64,000 nt of DNA from assembly GCA_943371965.1 (NCBI GenBank), contig CALRWV020000001.1, positions 124,001-188,000 on the forward strand. Direction: 5' to 3'. Made by a program: the position numbers and the translations under genes. The notes under the pieces are model-generated. The model was not told where the DNA came from. It did not search any database and saw only the letters and a list, made by a program, of their open reading frames with translations. Below, in pieces: positions 50,983 to 59,303 of the stretch. The stretch comes from CALRWV02 sp943371965 (GTDB lineage Bacteria; Bacteroidota; JABWAT01). The first letter of the stretch is position 1. Every line of letters starts with the position of its first letter.

Positions 50983-52760
50983 AAAAACAGATTTTATTCA
51001 TAGCATCTTTTGCGCTTTTAACCGGTTGTATCAAATACAATCCTGAAATTACAGTTGATGAACTAAAAACAAATATTGGATTTTTGGCTTCTGATTCGCT
51101 GAAAGGAAGAATGACCGGTTCAAAGGAAATTCAATCCGCAGCCAATTACTTGGCGGGAGAATTTACAAAAATCGGGTTAACACCGCTTGGAGATTCATCT
51201 ACTTTCCTGAGAAACTACAAATTCATCGGTTCAACCAATATTGATAAATCAACATTCCTGAAATCTAATTCCGACAGTTTGAAATTGTTTGCGGATTTTA
51301 CTCCATTGGCTTTTTCAGCAGATGCTTCCGGCGATAATTTTGAAGTTGTTTTTGCGGGATTTGGTGCAGAAGCCCCAGAAAAAAAATATAACGATTATGG
51401 AAAAGTTGATGCAAAGGATAAAGTTGTTATCGTATTGAAATCACTGCCGGAAGAAAATAATCCACACTCTGAATTTGGAAATTACAGCAGTCAGCGTTCC
51501 AAAACGAGATTGGCACAACAGGCAGGTGCAAAGGCAATCATTTTTGTTAACGGTTTTGATGATGATTCAACCGATCAGTTGTCAAAATTCGAATACGACC
51601 GTGCAGCTTCCCAATCAATTCCAGCTTATTCTGTTAAAAGATCAATTGTAAACAAATGGCTGAAATCAGCAAGCAAACCTGATCTTGCAACACTTGAAAA
51701 ATCAATTGCTTCATCACTGAAACCAAACTCATTTGTTGTTTCAAATCTTAAAATTTCCTTTGCTTCCAAAATCAATTTTGTTACCGCTCCGGCATTTAAT
51801 GTCGTTGCTTTACTTCCCGGATCAGATTCAGTTTTAGCCAAAGAATACGTTGTAATTGGTGCTCATTATGATCATTGGGGAATGGGTGGCAGTGGTTCTT
51901 TATATCGCGGAAAAGAACCTCAAATTCATAATGGCGCTGATGACAATGCTAGTGGAACCGCTGGAGTTATTGAAATTGCACAGGCGTTGGCAGGTGCAGA
52001 AAATCATCCGAAACGGTCAGTTATTTTTGCACTTTTCAGCGGTGAAGAATTGGGCTTGTTGGGCTCTGAAGCTCTGACACAGAATTTTCCTGTTCCAATC
52101 AGTCAGGTCACAACCATGATTAATTTTGATATGATCGGTAGAATGGATTCGACAAAAAAACTGATCATTCACGGAATGGGAACTTCACCTGAATTCAAGC
52201 CTCTGCTTGATTCACTGAACAAAGAGTTCAATTTCAAAATTGCATTCAAAGATGACGGGTTCGGTCCAAGTGATCATTCCAGTTTTTACACCAAAGATAT
52301 TCCTGTTATGTTTTTCTTTACTGACCTTCATTCCGATTACCATCGCCCAACAGATGATGCAGATAAAATCAATTATACCGGTGAAAAGGAACTTTTGGAT
52401 TATGCTCTGAAAGCAGTTCTGACTGTTACCGATCAACCTGTAAAACCAGTTTTCACAAAAGTTAAATCATCATCTCAGGGAAGATCGATGGGATTTAAAG
52501 TCAGTTTGGGATTGATTCCTGATTACGCATCAGAAGTAAAGGGAATGAAAATTACAGCAGTTAATCCGGGAAGTTCTGCAGAAAAAGCAGGACTTAAAGG
52601 AAATGATATTATTGTAAAACTGGGTGGTAATAAAATCGAAAATATTTATGATTATACAGGTATTTTGGGAACTTTGGTGGCCGGAAAAACCATTGACCTT
52701 GTATACATCCGTGACGGAAAAGAAATCAAAACAACGGTTACACCAGTAAAACGCAATTAA
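50979..52760 (+). CDS. M28 zinc aminopeptidase lipoprotein with PA and PDZ domains
   Basis: A 593-residue exported peptidase. A lipoprotein signal ends LLTGC (Cys17). A protease-associated insert lies around residues 115-230. The M28 catalytic domain shows VVIGAHYDHWG, NGADDNASGTAGV, FSGEELGLLGSEAL, INFDMIGRMDS and DLHSDYHRPTDDADK, giving the metal ligands and the general-base Glu in GEE. A C-terminal PDZ domain (about 495-593) has NPGSSAEKAGLKGNDIIVKLGG. Translation is coupled to DUF4340. Likely a periplasmic aminopeptidase. Confidence 0.93.
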   Translation: MKKQILFIASFALLTGCIKYNPEITVDELKTNIGFLASDSLKGRMTGSKEIQSAANYLAGEFTKIGLTPLGDSSTFLRNYKFIGSTNIDKSTFLKSNSDSLKLFADFTPLAFSADASGDNFEVVFAGFGAEAPEKKYNDYGKVDAKDKVVIVLKSLPEENNPHSEFGNYSSQRSKTRLAQQAGAKAIIFVNGFDDDSTDQLSKFEYDRAASQSIPAYSVKRSIVNKWLKSASKPDLATLEKSIASSLKPNSFVVSNLKISFASKINFVTAPAFNVVALLPGSDSVLAKEYVVIGAHYDHWGMGGSGSLYRGKEPQIHNGADDNASGTAGVIEIAQALAGAENHPKRSVIFALFSGEELGLLGSEALTQNFPVPISQVTTMINFDMIGRMDSTKKLIIHGMGTSPEFKPLLDSLNKEFNFKIAFKDDGFGPSDHSSFYTKDIPVMFFFTDLHSDYHRPTDDADKINYTGEKELLDYALKAVLTVTDQPVKPVFTKVKSSSQGRSMGFKVSLGLIPDYASEVKGMKITAVNPGSSAEKAGLKGNDIIVKLGGNKIENIYDYTGILGTLVAGKTIDLVYIRDGKEIKTTVTPVKRN

Positions 52761-52765
52761 TCATT

Positions 52766-52794
52766 TGAGCCAGAGGCTCATCAGCCTCAGGCTG
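52766..52794. repeat. two tandem GCC-GGC mini-hairpins
   Basis: TGAGCC-AGA-GGCTCA (52766-52780) and CAGCC-TCA-GGCTG (52782-52794). Same design as the palindrome at 55,351; there the first unit reads TCAGCC/GGCTGA, a compensatory change. A GTAATG-type word repeat follows to 52,820. Confidence 0.75.
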
Positions 52795-52823
52795 TATTCA
52801 TTACTCATTACACATTAAGACAC

Positions 52824-53144
52824 ATGCCCCATTTTGAACATCATATTTTTATCTGTGAAAATGAGCGACCAGCGGGACATCCGCGTGGTTGCTGTTTGGA
52901 AAAAGGTTCGGTTGAACTGAGAGAGCTTTTTAAAAAAGAAGTTGCTGAACGCGGATTGAAAAGCACTGTGAGAGCCAACAAGTCCGGTTGTTTGGATTTT
53001 TGTGAATCCGGTCCAGTTGTTGTAATTTACCCCCAGTCTGTTTGGTACTCACCAAAAAACAAACATGATGTTCTCGAAATAATGGATCGCCATATACAAA
53101 AAGGCGAAATTGTTGAACGTTTATTGATTAGAGACAAAAAATAA
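52824..53144 (+). CDS. thioredoxin-like [2Fe-2S] ferredoxin
   Basis: A 106-residue protein of the thioredoxin-like 2Fe-2S family. Cluster ligands are Cys11 in IFICENERP, Cys23/24 in HPRGCCLEKG, and Cys56 and Cys60 in SGCLDFCESGPV. The following VVIYPQSVWYS is typical. Such proteins transfer electrons, often near hydrogenases or in anaerobic metabolism; no clear partner is nearby. It overlaps nothing and is one base before the next gene. Confidence 0.9.
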   Translation: MPHFEHHIFICENERPAGHPRGCCLEKGSVELRELFKKEVAERGLKSTVRANKSGCLDFCESGPVVVIYPQSVWYSPKNKHDVLEIMDRHIQKGEIVERLLIRDKK

Positions 53145-53145
53145 T

Positions 53146-53436
53146 ATGGATTTATCATATCAGGAAATTCAGGAAATCTACGGCTTAGCCCCAAGCCAGA
53201 TTAAACAGGTTGAAAAAAAATCGAAGCGGAAAATTACCGATGCCATTGATATTGTCATGCTGGCTGATGGTGTTGCCGTTTTGTACGATGTTGCAGAACT
53301 TGATCTGGAAGAAGAACTTCAGATGTCAGTTCTGGAAGCAACCTGTGAAGATGTTGATGAACTTGGCAACAAAAACAGATTCACCATTCCGATTGACATT
53401 TCGGATGAGTTTGAATCACCTGAAGACGATTTCTGA
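53146..53436 (+). CDS. small acidic hypothetical protein (96 residues)
   Basis: Begins MDLSYQEIQEIYGLAPSQ and is acidic toward the C-terminus (DISDEFESPEDDF). A segment KRKITDAIDIVMLADG and VLYDVAELDLEEELQM are conserved-looking but match no family I know. No signal or membrane helix. It is one base after the ferredoxin stop, so the two are almost certainly co-transcribed and may work together. Confidence 0.7.
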   Translation: MDLSYQEIQEIYGLAPSQIKQVEKKSKRKITDAIDIVMLADGVAVLYDVAELDLEEELQMSVLEATCEDVDELGNKNRFTIPIDISDEFESPEDDF

Positions 53437-53446
53437 TTTTTTTTCC

Positions 53447-53490
53447 TTCACAGGGTTTCACAGAGAGAAGACACAGAGTTCACAGAGAAT
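53447..53490. repeat. CACAGAG word repeat
   Basis: TTCACAGGGTTTCACAGAG, then GAAGACACAGAGTTCACAGA: direct repeats of CACAGAG at 10-15-nt intervals. The same vocabulary appears inverted at 61,862-61,975. Confidence 0.75.
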
Positions 53491-53558
53491 TTTGTGTTCA
53501 GTTTATATTTTAATTTAATGAATTGATTTCGGGTTTTTAAAAAATAAAAGGATTTGAA

Positions 53559-53705
53559 ATGTTTGATGTCAATCTTGGTGAAATACTTATTATTGTTATT
53601 GGGCTGCTGCTTTTCATAACCATCTTTTCTTTTTTTATGGAAAAAAATAACAAAACCCTAAAAAGTTTTCCACATCTTTCCTTAAGTACTTCTTTCCATC
53701 CTTGA
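53559..53705 (+). CDS. small single-helix membrane protein, TatA/B-like N-terminus (48 residues)
   Basis: AAGG lies 7 nt before the ATG. The product begins MFDVNLGEILIIVIGLLLF, which resembles TatA/TatB N-termini, including Glu8 of the conserved position. The FG hinge and amphipathic helix are absent; the rest (KNNKTLKSFPHLSLSTSFHP) is polar. It could be a truncated Tat component, an unrelated small membrane peptide, or non-coding. It stands alone before the ThyX-like gene. Confidence 0.4.
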   Translation: MFDVNLGEILIIVIGLLLFITIFSFFMEKNNKTLKSFPHLSLSTSFHP

Positions 53706-53789
53706 AATAGATTGAAATTTCAGTTTTATATTTTCCTTACTAATAATCTTAGCTTAAATTAGGGAAACAATTAAAACTCATTTCAAATT

Positions 53790-55328
53790 ATGTCACAACC
53801 CACCTCACCGATTGTCAGTTTAACCAAATCATTTGGAACTCCATTCAGAAACGTAATTGCAACTGCAAGAACCTGTTACTCTTCAAAGGGGATCATAACA
53901 GATGCAGATGTGACTGAAAAACATTTTTACATTGCTCAGAGTATTTATAAAGCAGGACATCACACAACATTTCAACATGCCTATTTTCAGTTTGCCATTT
54001 CAAATGTTTCAAGGCATACCATTTGGAGTTTTCTTCACAGTCATCCTTTTTATAATTCTGAACAGGTGAGTCAGCGTTATGTTGAAGTAAAACCCGGAAA
54101 CTTTTTTATTCCGCCAATTACTGGAGAAGCCCTAGATCTTTATTTGGATATCAACAATAAATTGATGGATTATTATCACCGCATCAATGAATCACTCCAT
54201 GATGTTACGGTTAAAGCTTATCTCAACCGCTATCCTGCAAGAAAAAATGATATTAAAACCATCGAAAAAGATGTAAAAAAGAAAACCCAGGAAATTGCAC
54301 GTTACGTGCTCCCATTGGGGACTTTTGCTTATTTGTATCATACCATCAGTGGAATTACGTTGCTCCGTTACTGGCGTTACTGTCAGCAATATGATACGCC
54401 TTACGAAACGAAAATTTTGGTTGAAGCAATGATCAAATTATTGCTCGATGAAGATCCGGAATACAAACAGGTTTTGCAGGAACCAATTCCACTAGAAGAA
54501 ACACCGGAATTTGAACAGTTGAATTCGATGTTCGGCGGAAAAAGAAAAACCAGAGAATTTATTGAGGAATTTGATAAGAGCCTGGATGGAAAAGTTTCGA
54601 AACTGGTTTCTTTCAGCAACGATGCTGAACAGGCAGTTGCCAATTCTGTCCGCGAAATATACGGATTGACCAATGCAGGACTGTCAAACGAAAAGGCATT
54701 GGATCTGGTTTTGAATCCAGCAGAAAATACAATTTTTGGTGAAAGTTTGAATCTGACAACACATTCCAAACTTTCGAAAGCTATGAATCATGCTCATTAT
54801 ACATTCCGGAAAAAAATCAGTCATGCAGCAGATTCACAGGATCAGCGGCACAGAATGACACCTGGAAGCCGTCCGATTTTGGCTTCACATTTAACAGATG
54901 AACCCGATTACATTACTCCTCCAATAGTGGAAATGGATGAAAAGTCTCATCAGCTTTACAAAGAAGCTATGGAAGTTGCATGGAATGGAATCCGAAAGTT
55001 GAAAGCATTGGGAGTTTCAGAAGAATTTGCAAATTATCTGCTTCCTAATGCTGTTTCTGTGCGTTTTTCTGAATCGGGTGATTTAATGGCACTTCATCAT
55101 AAACATCAGATGCGTTTATGTTACAACGCTCAGGAAGAAATCTGGAGAGCATCGTTGGATGAAGCCCTTCAGATTACAGAAGTTCATCCCAATATCGGAA
55201 AATATCTGCAGCCGCCATGTTCAATGCGTCTTCAGGCTAAATCACGTCCTATTTGTCCGGAAGGTGACCGGTTCTGCGGTGTAAGGGTCTGGACATTGAA
55301 AAGAGAAGATTACCAGCGGGTGATCTGA
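53790..55328 (+). CDS. tandem ThyX-like protein (flavin-dependent thymidylate synthase family)
   Basis: A 512-residue protein with two ThyX-like halves. In the first, AGHHTTFQHAYFQFAISNVSR matches ThyX, but the RHRX7S signature region reads LHSHPFYNSEQVSQRY; the SQRY end is kept and the first part changed. In the second half ADSQDQRHRMTPGSRP keeps RHR. The C-terminus has three cysteines (QPPCSMR, RPICPEGDRFCG) that could bind metal. Single-domain ThyX is about 250 residues, so this is a double-length relative. Thymidylate synthesis or a derived reaction is possible. Confidence 0.78.
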   Translation: MSQPTSPIVSLTKSFGTPFRNVIATARTCYSSKGIITDADVTEKHFYIAQSIYKAGHHTTFQHAYFQFAISNVSRHTIWSFLHSHPFYNSEQVSQRYVEVKPGNFFIPPITGEALDLYLDINNKLMDYYHRINESLHDVTVKAYLNRYPARKNDIKTIEKDVKKKTQEIARYVLPLGTFAYLYHTISGITLLRYWRYCQQYDTPYETKILVEAMIKLLLDEDPEYKQVLQEPIPLEETPEFEQLNSMFGGKRKTREFIEEFDKSLDGKVSKLVSFSNDAEQAVANSVREIYGLTNAGLSNEKALDLVLNPAENTIFGESLNLTTHSKLSKAMNHAHYTFRKKISHAADSQDQRHRMTPGSRPILASHLTDEPDYITPPIVEMDEKSHQLYKEAMEVAWNGIRKLKALGVSEEFANYLLPNAVSVRFSESGDLMALHHKHQMRLCYNAQEEIWRASLDEALQITEVHPNIGKYLQPPCSMRLQAKSRPICPEGDRFCGVRVWTLKREDYQRVI

Positions 55329-55350
55329 AAAAATTAAGAAATAATATGAA

Positions 55351-55382
55351 TTCAGCCAAAGGCTGATCAGCCTTTGGCTGAA
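55351..55382. repeat. perfect 32-bp palindrome after the ThyX-like gene
   Basis: Reads as two tandem mini-hairpins, TCAGCC-AAA-GGCTGA and TCAGCC-TTT-GGCTGA, that together form one perfect palindrome centred on TGATCA. Same design as 52,766-52,794. Confidence 0.9.
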
Positions 55383-55499
55383 ATGAAGAATTCAGAATTT
55401 GGAAAAGTGAGTTTCAATTCCGAATTTTCTGCCGTTTCAAAATATCCCCAAAATGCTGAAACCCAATTTCACATTTAAACTTGAAAAGGCAGAAGTTCC

Positions 55500-56198
55500 A
55501 TGAAAAAGTTAAAATTTTGTTTGCTGTTTTTTTCCCTTATCAGTATTTCTATCCAATCAGAAGCCCAGTTGAAACAATTCCAGAAATGGTATGTTGGAGG
55601 AAGTTGGGGTTATTCATATGTACCGCTTGATGGTTACAATGATTTTTTGGGAAAACAAGCGCTTAATTCTTACAGTTTTGAAGTAAAACCGTTTGAATTA
55701 ATTTCCTCAATTCAAATGTTTTCTGGTGAAATTATTTTTCGGGACTCGAAAGATTTGGGCTTAAGAACTTTTATTGATTATTATTCAAAATCCATTTCTA
55801 CAACTGCAAGGAACAATGAAAAAATAAGATTAACCAGAACGATTACAAGTATTGATTTGGGCTTTCAAGTGTTATGGTTTCTGACACAAGATTATAGTGG
55901 AAATCAATTATTGCTCGGATTTGGAGGAGCATTAATGCTTCCACTCATTCAAGAAGAAGATCCTTTTTTGCAAAATCAAGATTATCGAAACAGAAAATAT
56001 GACAATATCAGCGGTGGAGCACACTTCTCTTTGATTGGAATGATACCGCTTTATCAAAAGTGGTTGTTCAAATTTGAAGGCTGTTACCGCTTTTCAAGAA
56101 GTTCAACTTTTTTTGAAGTAAATCAGAATTCACAGTTGAATGCCGATATTGAACTAACAGGATTTATAGGAAAAGTCGGATTTTTGTACGAATTTTGA
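55500..56198 (+). CDS. outer-membrane beta-barrel protein, hypothetical
   Basis: A 232-residue protein with signal peptide (MKKLKFCLLFFSLISIS...SEAQ) and alternating-residue strands such as KWYVGGSWGYSYVPL, LGLRTFIDYYSK, GGAHFSLIGMIPLY and LTGFIGKVGFLYEF, the last ending in Phe as barrels often do. An 8-10-strand outer-membrane barrel is likely. No named family recognised. Single gene between repeat-filled gaps. Confidence 0.72.
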   Translation: MKKLKFCLLFFSLISISIQSEAQLKQFQKWYVGGSWGYSYVPLDGYNDFLGKQALNSYSFEVKPFELISSIQMFSGEIIFRDSKDLGLRTFIDYYSKSISTTARNNEKIRLTRTITSIDLGFQVLWFLTQDYSGNQLLLGFGGALMLPLIQEEDPFLQNQDYRNRKYDNISGGAHFSLIGMIPLYQKWLFKFEGCYRFSRSSTFFEVNQNSQLNADIELTGFIGKVGFLYEF

Positions 56199-56204
56199 AA
56201 AAAT

Positions 56205-56340
56205 TAAAAAAGTTGACGCTGAAATACGCTGAATTTTATGATGAGAATTCAGGAATCATAATAAAGTTGTAACTAGAAATAATGATTTTTTACGATTCAT
56301 AATTTCATATTTCCTTCTGCGTTTATCTGCGTCAAAAAAT
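56205..56340. repeat. inverted GACGCTGA / TCTGCGTC word repeat
   Basis: TTGACGCTGAAATACGCTGA at 56,212-56,231 faces TTCTGCGTTTATCTGCGTCA at 56,316-56,335 as an imperfect inverted pair. A related GATAAACGCAGA lies at 18,610. Confidence 0.7.
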
Positions 56341-56362
56341 TCTTAACAAAAGCGAACCACAA

Positions 56363-57550
56363 TTGAAAATCCAACCATTATCTTTTGAAATTTTAAAATC
56401 ATTTTTTGCTGATCTTCCACGTCTAGACCGGCTTTTTACCCATCATTTCAAACAAAACAAAACTTCTCCGGCTGATAAACAAATTATATTCGAAGAAGTT
56501 TCTGCTTACATCCGCCTTTTACCTGTTCATTTTTATGAGATGGGAATGGATCCGTTCAACGAACAGGTTGAATTCAAATATCTGATCAATACAGTCCGCG
56601 ATTTTGTTCCTTTCCGTTACAGAAAAGAATTCCGTGACCGAATTAAAAGTGCTCCAAAATCGGACTGGTTTAAACTTGCTGGACTTCCGCAACGATTTGT
56701 AGATAGTCTTTTTCATCAACATTCCGATTTGGAAGTTGCAGAGTTTTTGATCAAAAGTGTCCAACCCCGACCTATTCAGGCAAGATTGTTTAAAAGCGGA
56801 AACTCACCTGTTTCTGATTTTGAACCGATTGAAGGAATTCCCTTCGCATATCAGTTTACCGGTGATGAACTGAGTTTCAAAGATGACTGGTTTCAGCAGG
56901 GATGGTTTGAACTTCAGGATTTGTCAAGTCAGTTGGCATGTTTGCTGGTAAATCCGAAACCAACAGAAACTGTTCTTGATGCATGTGCCGGTTCCGGTGG
57001 AAAATCACTTTCCCTTGCAAGCATAATGAAAGGGAAAGGTAAGGTTTATTCAGTCATTACCCAGGAATTTGAAGAAAAAGAAATCCGAAACCGTTCTTCC
57101 AAAAAGAATCTTGGCAATATATCAGTATTAAATTTTGAAAACCCAAAACTGAATGATCTTACCGGAAAAAGCGACATTGTTTGGATCGATGCCCCATGCA
57201 GCGGATCAGGAGTCATTCGCCGAAATCCGGATATTATTTACAGATTTAAAGATTTTGATTTGGGTGATTTTCAGACGAAACAACTGGAACTGATGAAAGA
57301 TTATTCGAAATTTCTGAAACCCGGCGGAAAACTCGTTTATTCAACCTGTTCTGTTTTTGAAGAAGAAAACCAATCAGTAATAAACCAGTTTATTGACTCT
57401 TCTGAAGGAAAATTTGAACGTGATTCTTTCCAACAGGCTATTACTTATTTTAAACTGCCGCTTCAAAATCAGTCTGAATTCACATTCGGATTTGATTCCG
57501 ACCTTAATTCGGATGGTTTTTATTTGAGTGTCCTTAAAAAGAAAAACTGA
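56363..57550 (+). CDS. RsmB/NOP-family RNA cytosine-5 methyltransferase
   Basis: A 395-residue methyltransferase for m5C in rRNA or tRNA. The SAM-binding motif I is VLDACAGSGGKSLSLA; the catalytic cysteines lie in WIDAPCSGSGVIRRNPD (motif IV) and VYSTCSVFEEENQ (motif VI), both intact. The N-terminal 170 residues are a helical RNA-binding region. The start is TTG 56,363: no ATG fits before the conserved part, the frame is open upstream into a repeat, and no Shine-Dalgarno is clear, so the start may vary. Confidence 0.87.
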   Translation: MKIQPLSFEILKSFFADLPRLDRLFTHHFKQNKTSPADKQIIFEEVSAYIRLLPVHFYEMGMDPFNEQVEFKYLINTVRDFVPFRYRKEFRDRIKSAPKSDWFKLAGLPQRFVDSLFHQHSDLEVAEFLIKSVQPRPIQARLFKSGNSPVSDFEPIEGIPFAYQFTGDELSFKDDWFQQGWFELQDLSSQLACLLVNPKPTETVLDACAGSGGKSLSLASIMKGKGKVYSVITQEFEEKEIRNRSSKKNLGNISVLNFENPKLNDLTGKSDIVWIDAPCSGSGVIRRNPDIIYRFKDFDLGDFQTKQLELMKDYSKFLKPGGKLVYSTCSVFEEENQSVINQFIDSSEGKFERDSFQQAITYFKLPLQNQSEFTFGFDSDLNSDGFYLSVLKKKN

Positions 57551-57707
57551 TTGTATATTAAAAACTACAAATTATAATCCAGACTAAAAAAAACCGCTAA
57601 AATGATATTGTTTTACATGGTCAATTATTTGGCACAAACTTTGTCTTATTATAAAACAGTCCAAAAGACTTTACTTATCTTAATCAAACAAATCAAAGGT
57701 CATTACA

Positions 57708-57869
57708 ATGAAAAAATTAGTTTTATCTCTTATGTTGGTTCTTTCAATCTCTATGTTAGTTGTTTCATGTGCTAAAAAAGAAGAAGCTGCTGCTCCTGCT
57801 TCTGACACAACTAAAGTTGACACAACTAAAGTTGATACAGTTAAAGCTGATACAACTAAAAAAATGTAA
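57708..57869 (+). CDS. small lipoprotein with DTTKV pentapeptide repeats (53 residues)
   Basis: Starts MKKLVLSLMLVLSISML and has a lipobox VVSC (Cys21 region), so it should be lipid-anchored. After an Ala-rich linker come four five-residue repeats of the form DTTKV/DTVKA, encoded by a 15-bp DNA repeat. It has its own strong terminator and a 157-nt upstream gap. Too short to be noticed by many gene finders, but signal, lipobox and terminator together make it convincing. Function unknown; similar repeat lipoproteins act as envelope spacers. Confidence 0.75.
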   Translation: MKKLVLSLMLVLSISMLVVSCAKKEEAAAPASDTTKVDTTKVDTVKADTTKKM

Positions 57870-57899
57870 TTTGAACCAACAGTTCAAAAGTATTTTGTT

Positions 57900-57936
57900 A
57901 ACCCCTTGTTCAGTTTTCTGGACAAGGGGTTTTTTA
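57900..57936 (+). terminator. intrinsic terminator after the small lipoprotein
   Basis: ACCCCTTGT (57901-57909) and ACAAGGGGT (57922-57930), then TTTTTT. A textbook hairpin. Confidence 0.92.
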
Positions 57937-57978
57937 TTTGTACAGATTTTAATGTTCTAAAGAAATCACCAAAATTCT

Positions 57979-58368
57979 ATGACAAATTTTCTTCCTGAAG
58001 AATCTGAAAAACTGAAAGCAGGAATCCGTTTGTTTCAGGAAGGAAATTATTTTGAAGCCCATGATGTGTGGGAAGAAGTTTGGCAGGATCTTTCCGGCCA
58101 CAGAAGAATATTTTGGCAGTCACTCATTCAGATTTCTGTAGCCTGTTATCATATTGAAAATGGCAACATTAAAGGTGCAGAAGGAATGCTTGAAAAAGCA
58201 TCCCTTAAAATATCTGCACTTCAATCCCAAAATCAGAACAGAATTCTCATTCAACTCGGTCATCTCCTTCAAATTCTGAAAAAAGAAATTTCAGGAACCG
58301 TTTTATCATCAGCCACAATTGATTTTATGAATGAAATTATTTCAGATGATCTCCTGAGTTTCGTGTAG
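57979..58368 (+). CDS. DUF309 protein
   Basis: A 129-residue all-helical protein with the DUF309 signature EGNYFEAHDVWEEVW and FWQSLIQISVACYHIENGN. Family members are found across bacteria with no assigned reaction; the conserved His/Glu/Trp set hints at a small-molecule or metal role. No signal peptide. It starts 43 nt after the lipoprotein terminator. Confidence 0.87.
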   Translation: MTNFLPEESEKLKAGIRLFQEGNYFEAHDVWEEVWQDLSGHRRIFWQSLIQISVACYHIENGNIKGAEGMLEKASLKISALQSQNQNRILIQLGHLLQILKKEISGTVLSSATIDFMNEIISDDLLSFV

Positions 58369-58380
58369 AACCAATCTTTC

Positions 58381-58411
58381 TTTTAAGTCCATTTTCAAAT
58401 GAGTATCTTTA
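58381..58411 (+). promoter_or_regulatory. candidate promoter giving a near-leaderless CPBP transcript
   Basis: TTTT (58381-58384), 19 nt, TATCTTTA (58404-58411). The ATG at 58,416 follows within 5 nt, so transcription would start at or next to the start codon. Confidence 0.4.
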
Positions 58412-58415
58412 ATAT

Positions 58416-59303
58416 ATGACAATACCGAAAATTTTAAGAAAATTCATTGTAGATTCAAATGGCGAAATAGTTTACGAAACTAAAGTTTTAACTTTTTGGA
58501 TTCTTGGAATTATTGCCTCTGTAATTTTCGGATTGCTTCTTTCCATTCCGTTCAGTTTCGTTTCCGGCGGATTCTGGAAGGGAATTGCAATCAATCAGGG
58601 AATTACCATCGGTTTCATTCTCGCCTCCTTTTTTTCGTGGTTTTATTTCAGTACAAACAGGGAATTCAATCTCAACCTCGGATTGGAAAACAAAAAGTGG
58701 ATGAAAGTCATTCCCGGATTTCTGTTGGGTCTTTCAATTCTTACCCTGGTTGCTTTGACTGGTTTTGGTCTTGGTTTTTTTCATTTTTCCGTGAAGGAAA
58801 TTTCAATTGATCAGTTAGGCATTTTTCTTTTCCAGACAGTTTCTGTTTTTATTTTTTTTACCTTTTCTGCAGTCAATGAAGAATTGATGTTCCGCGGGTT
58901 TCCGCTTCAGGTAAATTTAAATGTACATAATATGTGGTACAGGGTTATTTTTCTTTCCACGATTTTCAGTGTGCTTCATGCATTGAATGCAAATATTACA
59001 TGGCTGGGATTTATCAATATTTTCCTAGCCGGAATCTGGCTTTCATTTGGTGCTGTTTCGGAAAATACAATCTGGTATTCTTTCGGTCTTCATTTAGGAT
59101 GGAACTTTACACAGACCGGTATATTTAATTTTCCGGTTTCCGGAGAAAATTTTTTCCCTGATGTTTTCTTTATTCACGTTGATGTATCTAATTCTGTAAA
59201 TGATTTGCTGACTGGCGGAAAGTTTGGTCCTGAAGGAAGTGTTCTTGCTACGGTTTTGATTTTGATTGCCATTTTTTATGAAAGAAGTAAAATAAAATGG
59301 TAA
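58416..59303 (+). CDS. CPBP-family intramembrane metalloprotease
   Basis: A 295-residue polytopic protein of the CAAX-protease/bacteriocin-processing family. Motif 1 is AVNEELMFRGFPLQ (EExxxR). Motif 2 is FSVLHALNANITWLG and motif 3 FGLHLGWNFTQ. About eight membrane helices are visible. Substrate unknown. Its stop overlaps the next gene by 7 nt, so it is coupled to the TPR protein. No Shine-Dalgarno is seen and the promoter candidate lies directly before the ATG. Confidence 0.87.
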   Translation: MTIPKILRKFIVDSNGEIVYETKVLTFWILGIIASVIFGLLLSIPFSFVSGGFWKGIAINQGITIGFILASFFSWFYFSTNREFNLNLGLENKKWMKVIPGFLLGLSILTLVALTGFGLGFFHFSVKEISIDQLGIFLFQTVSVFIFFTFSAVNEELMFRGFPLQVNLNVHNMWYRVIFLSTIFSVLHALNANITWLGFINIFLAGIWLSFGAVSENTIWYSFGLHLGWNFTQTGIFNFPVSGENFFPDVFFIHVDVSNSVNDLLTGGKFGPEGSVLATVLILIAIFYERSKIKW

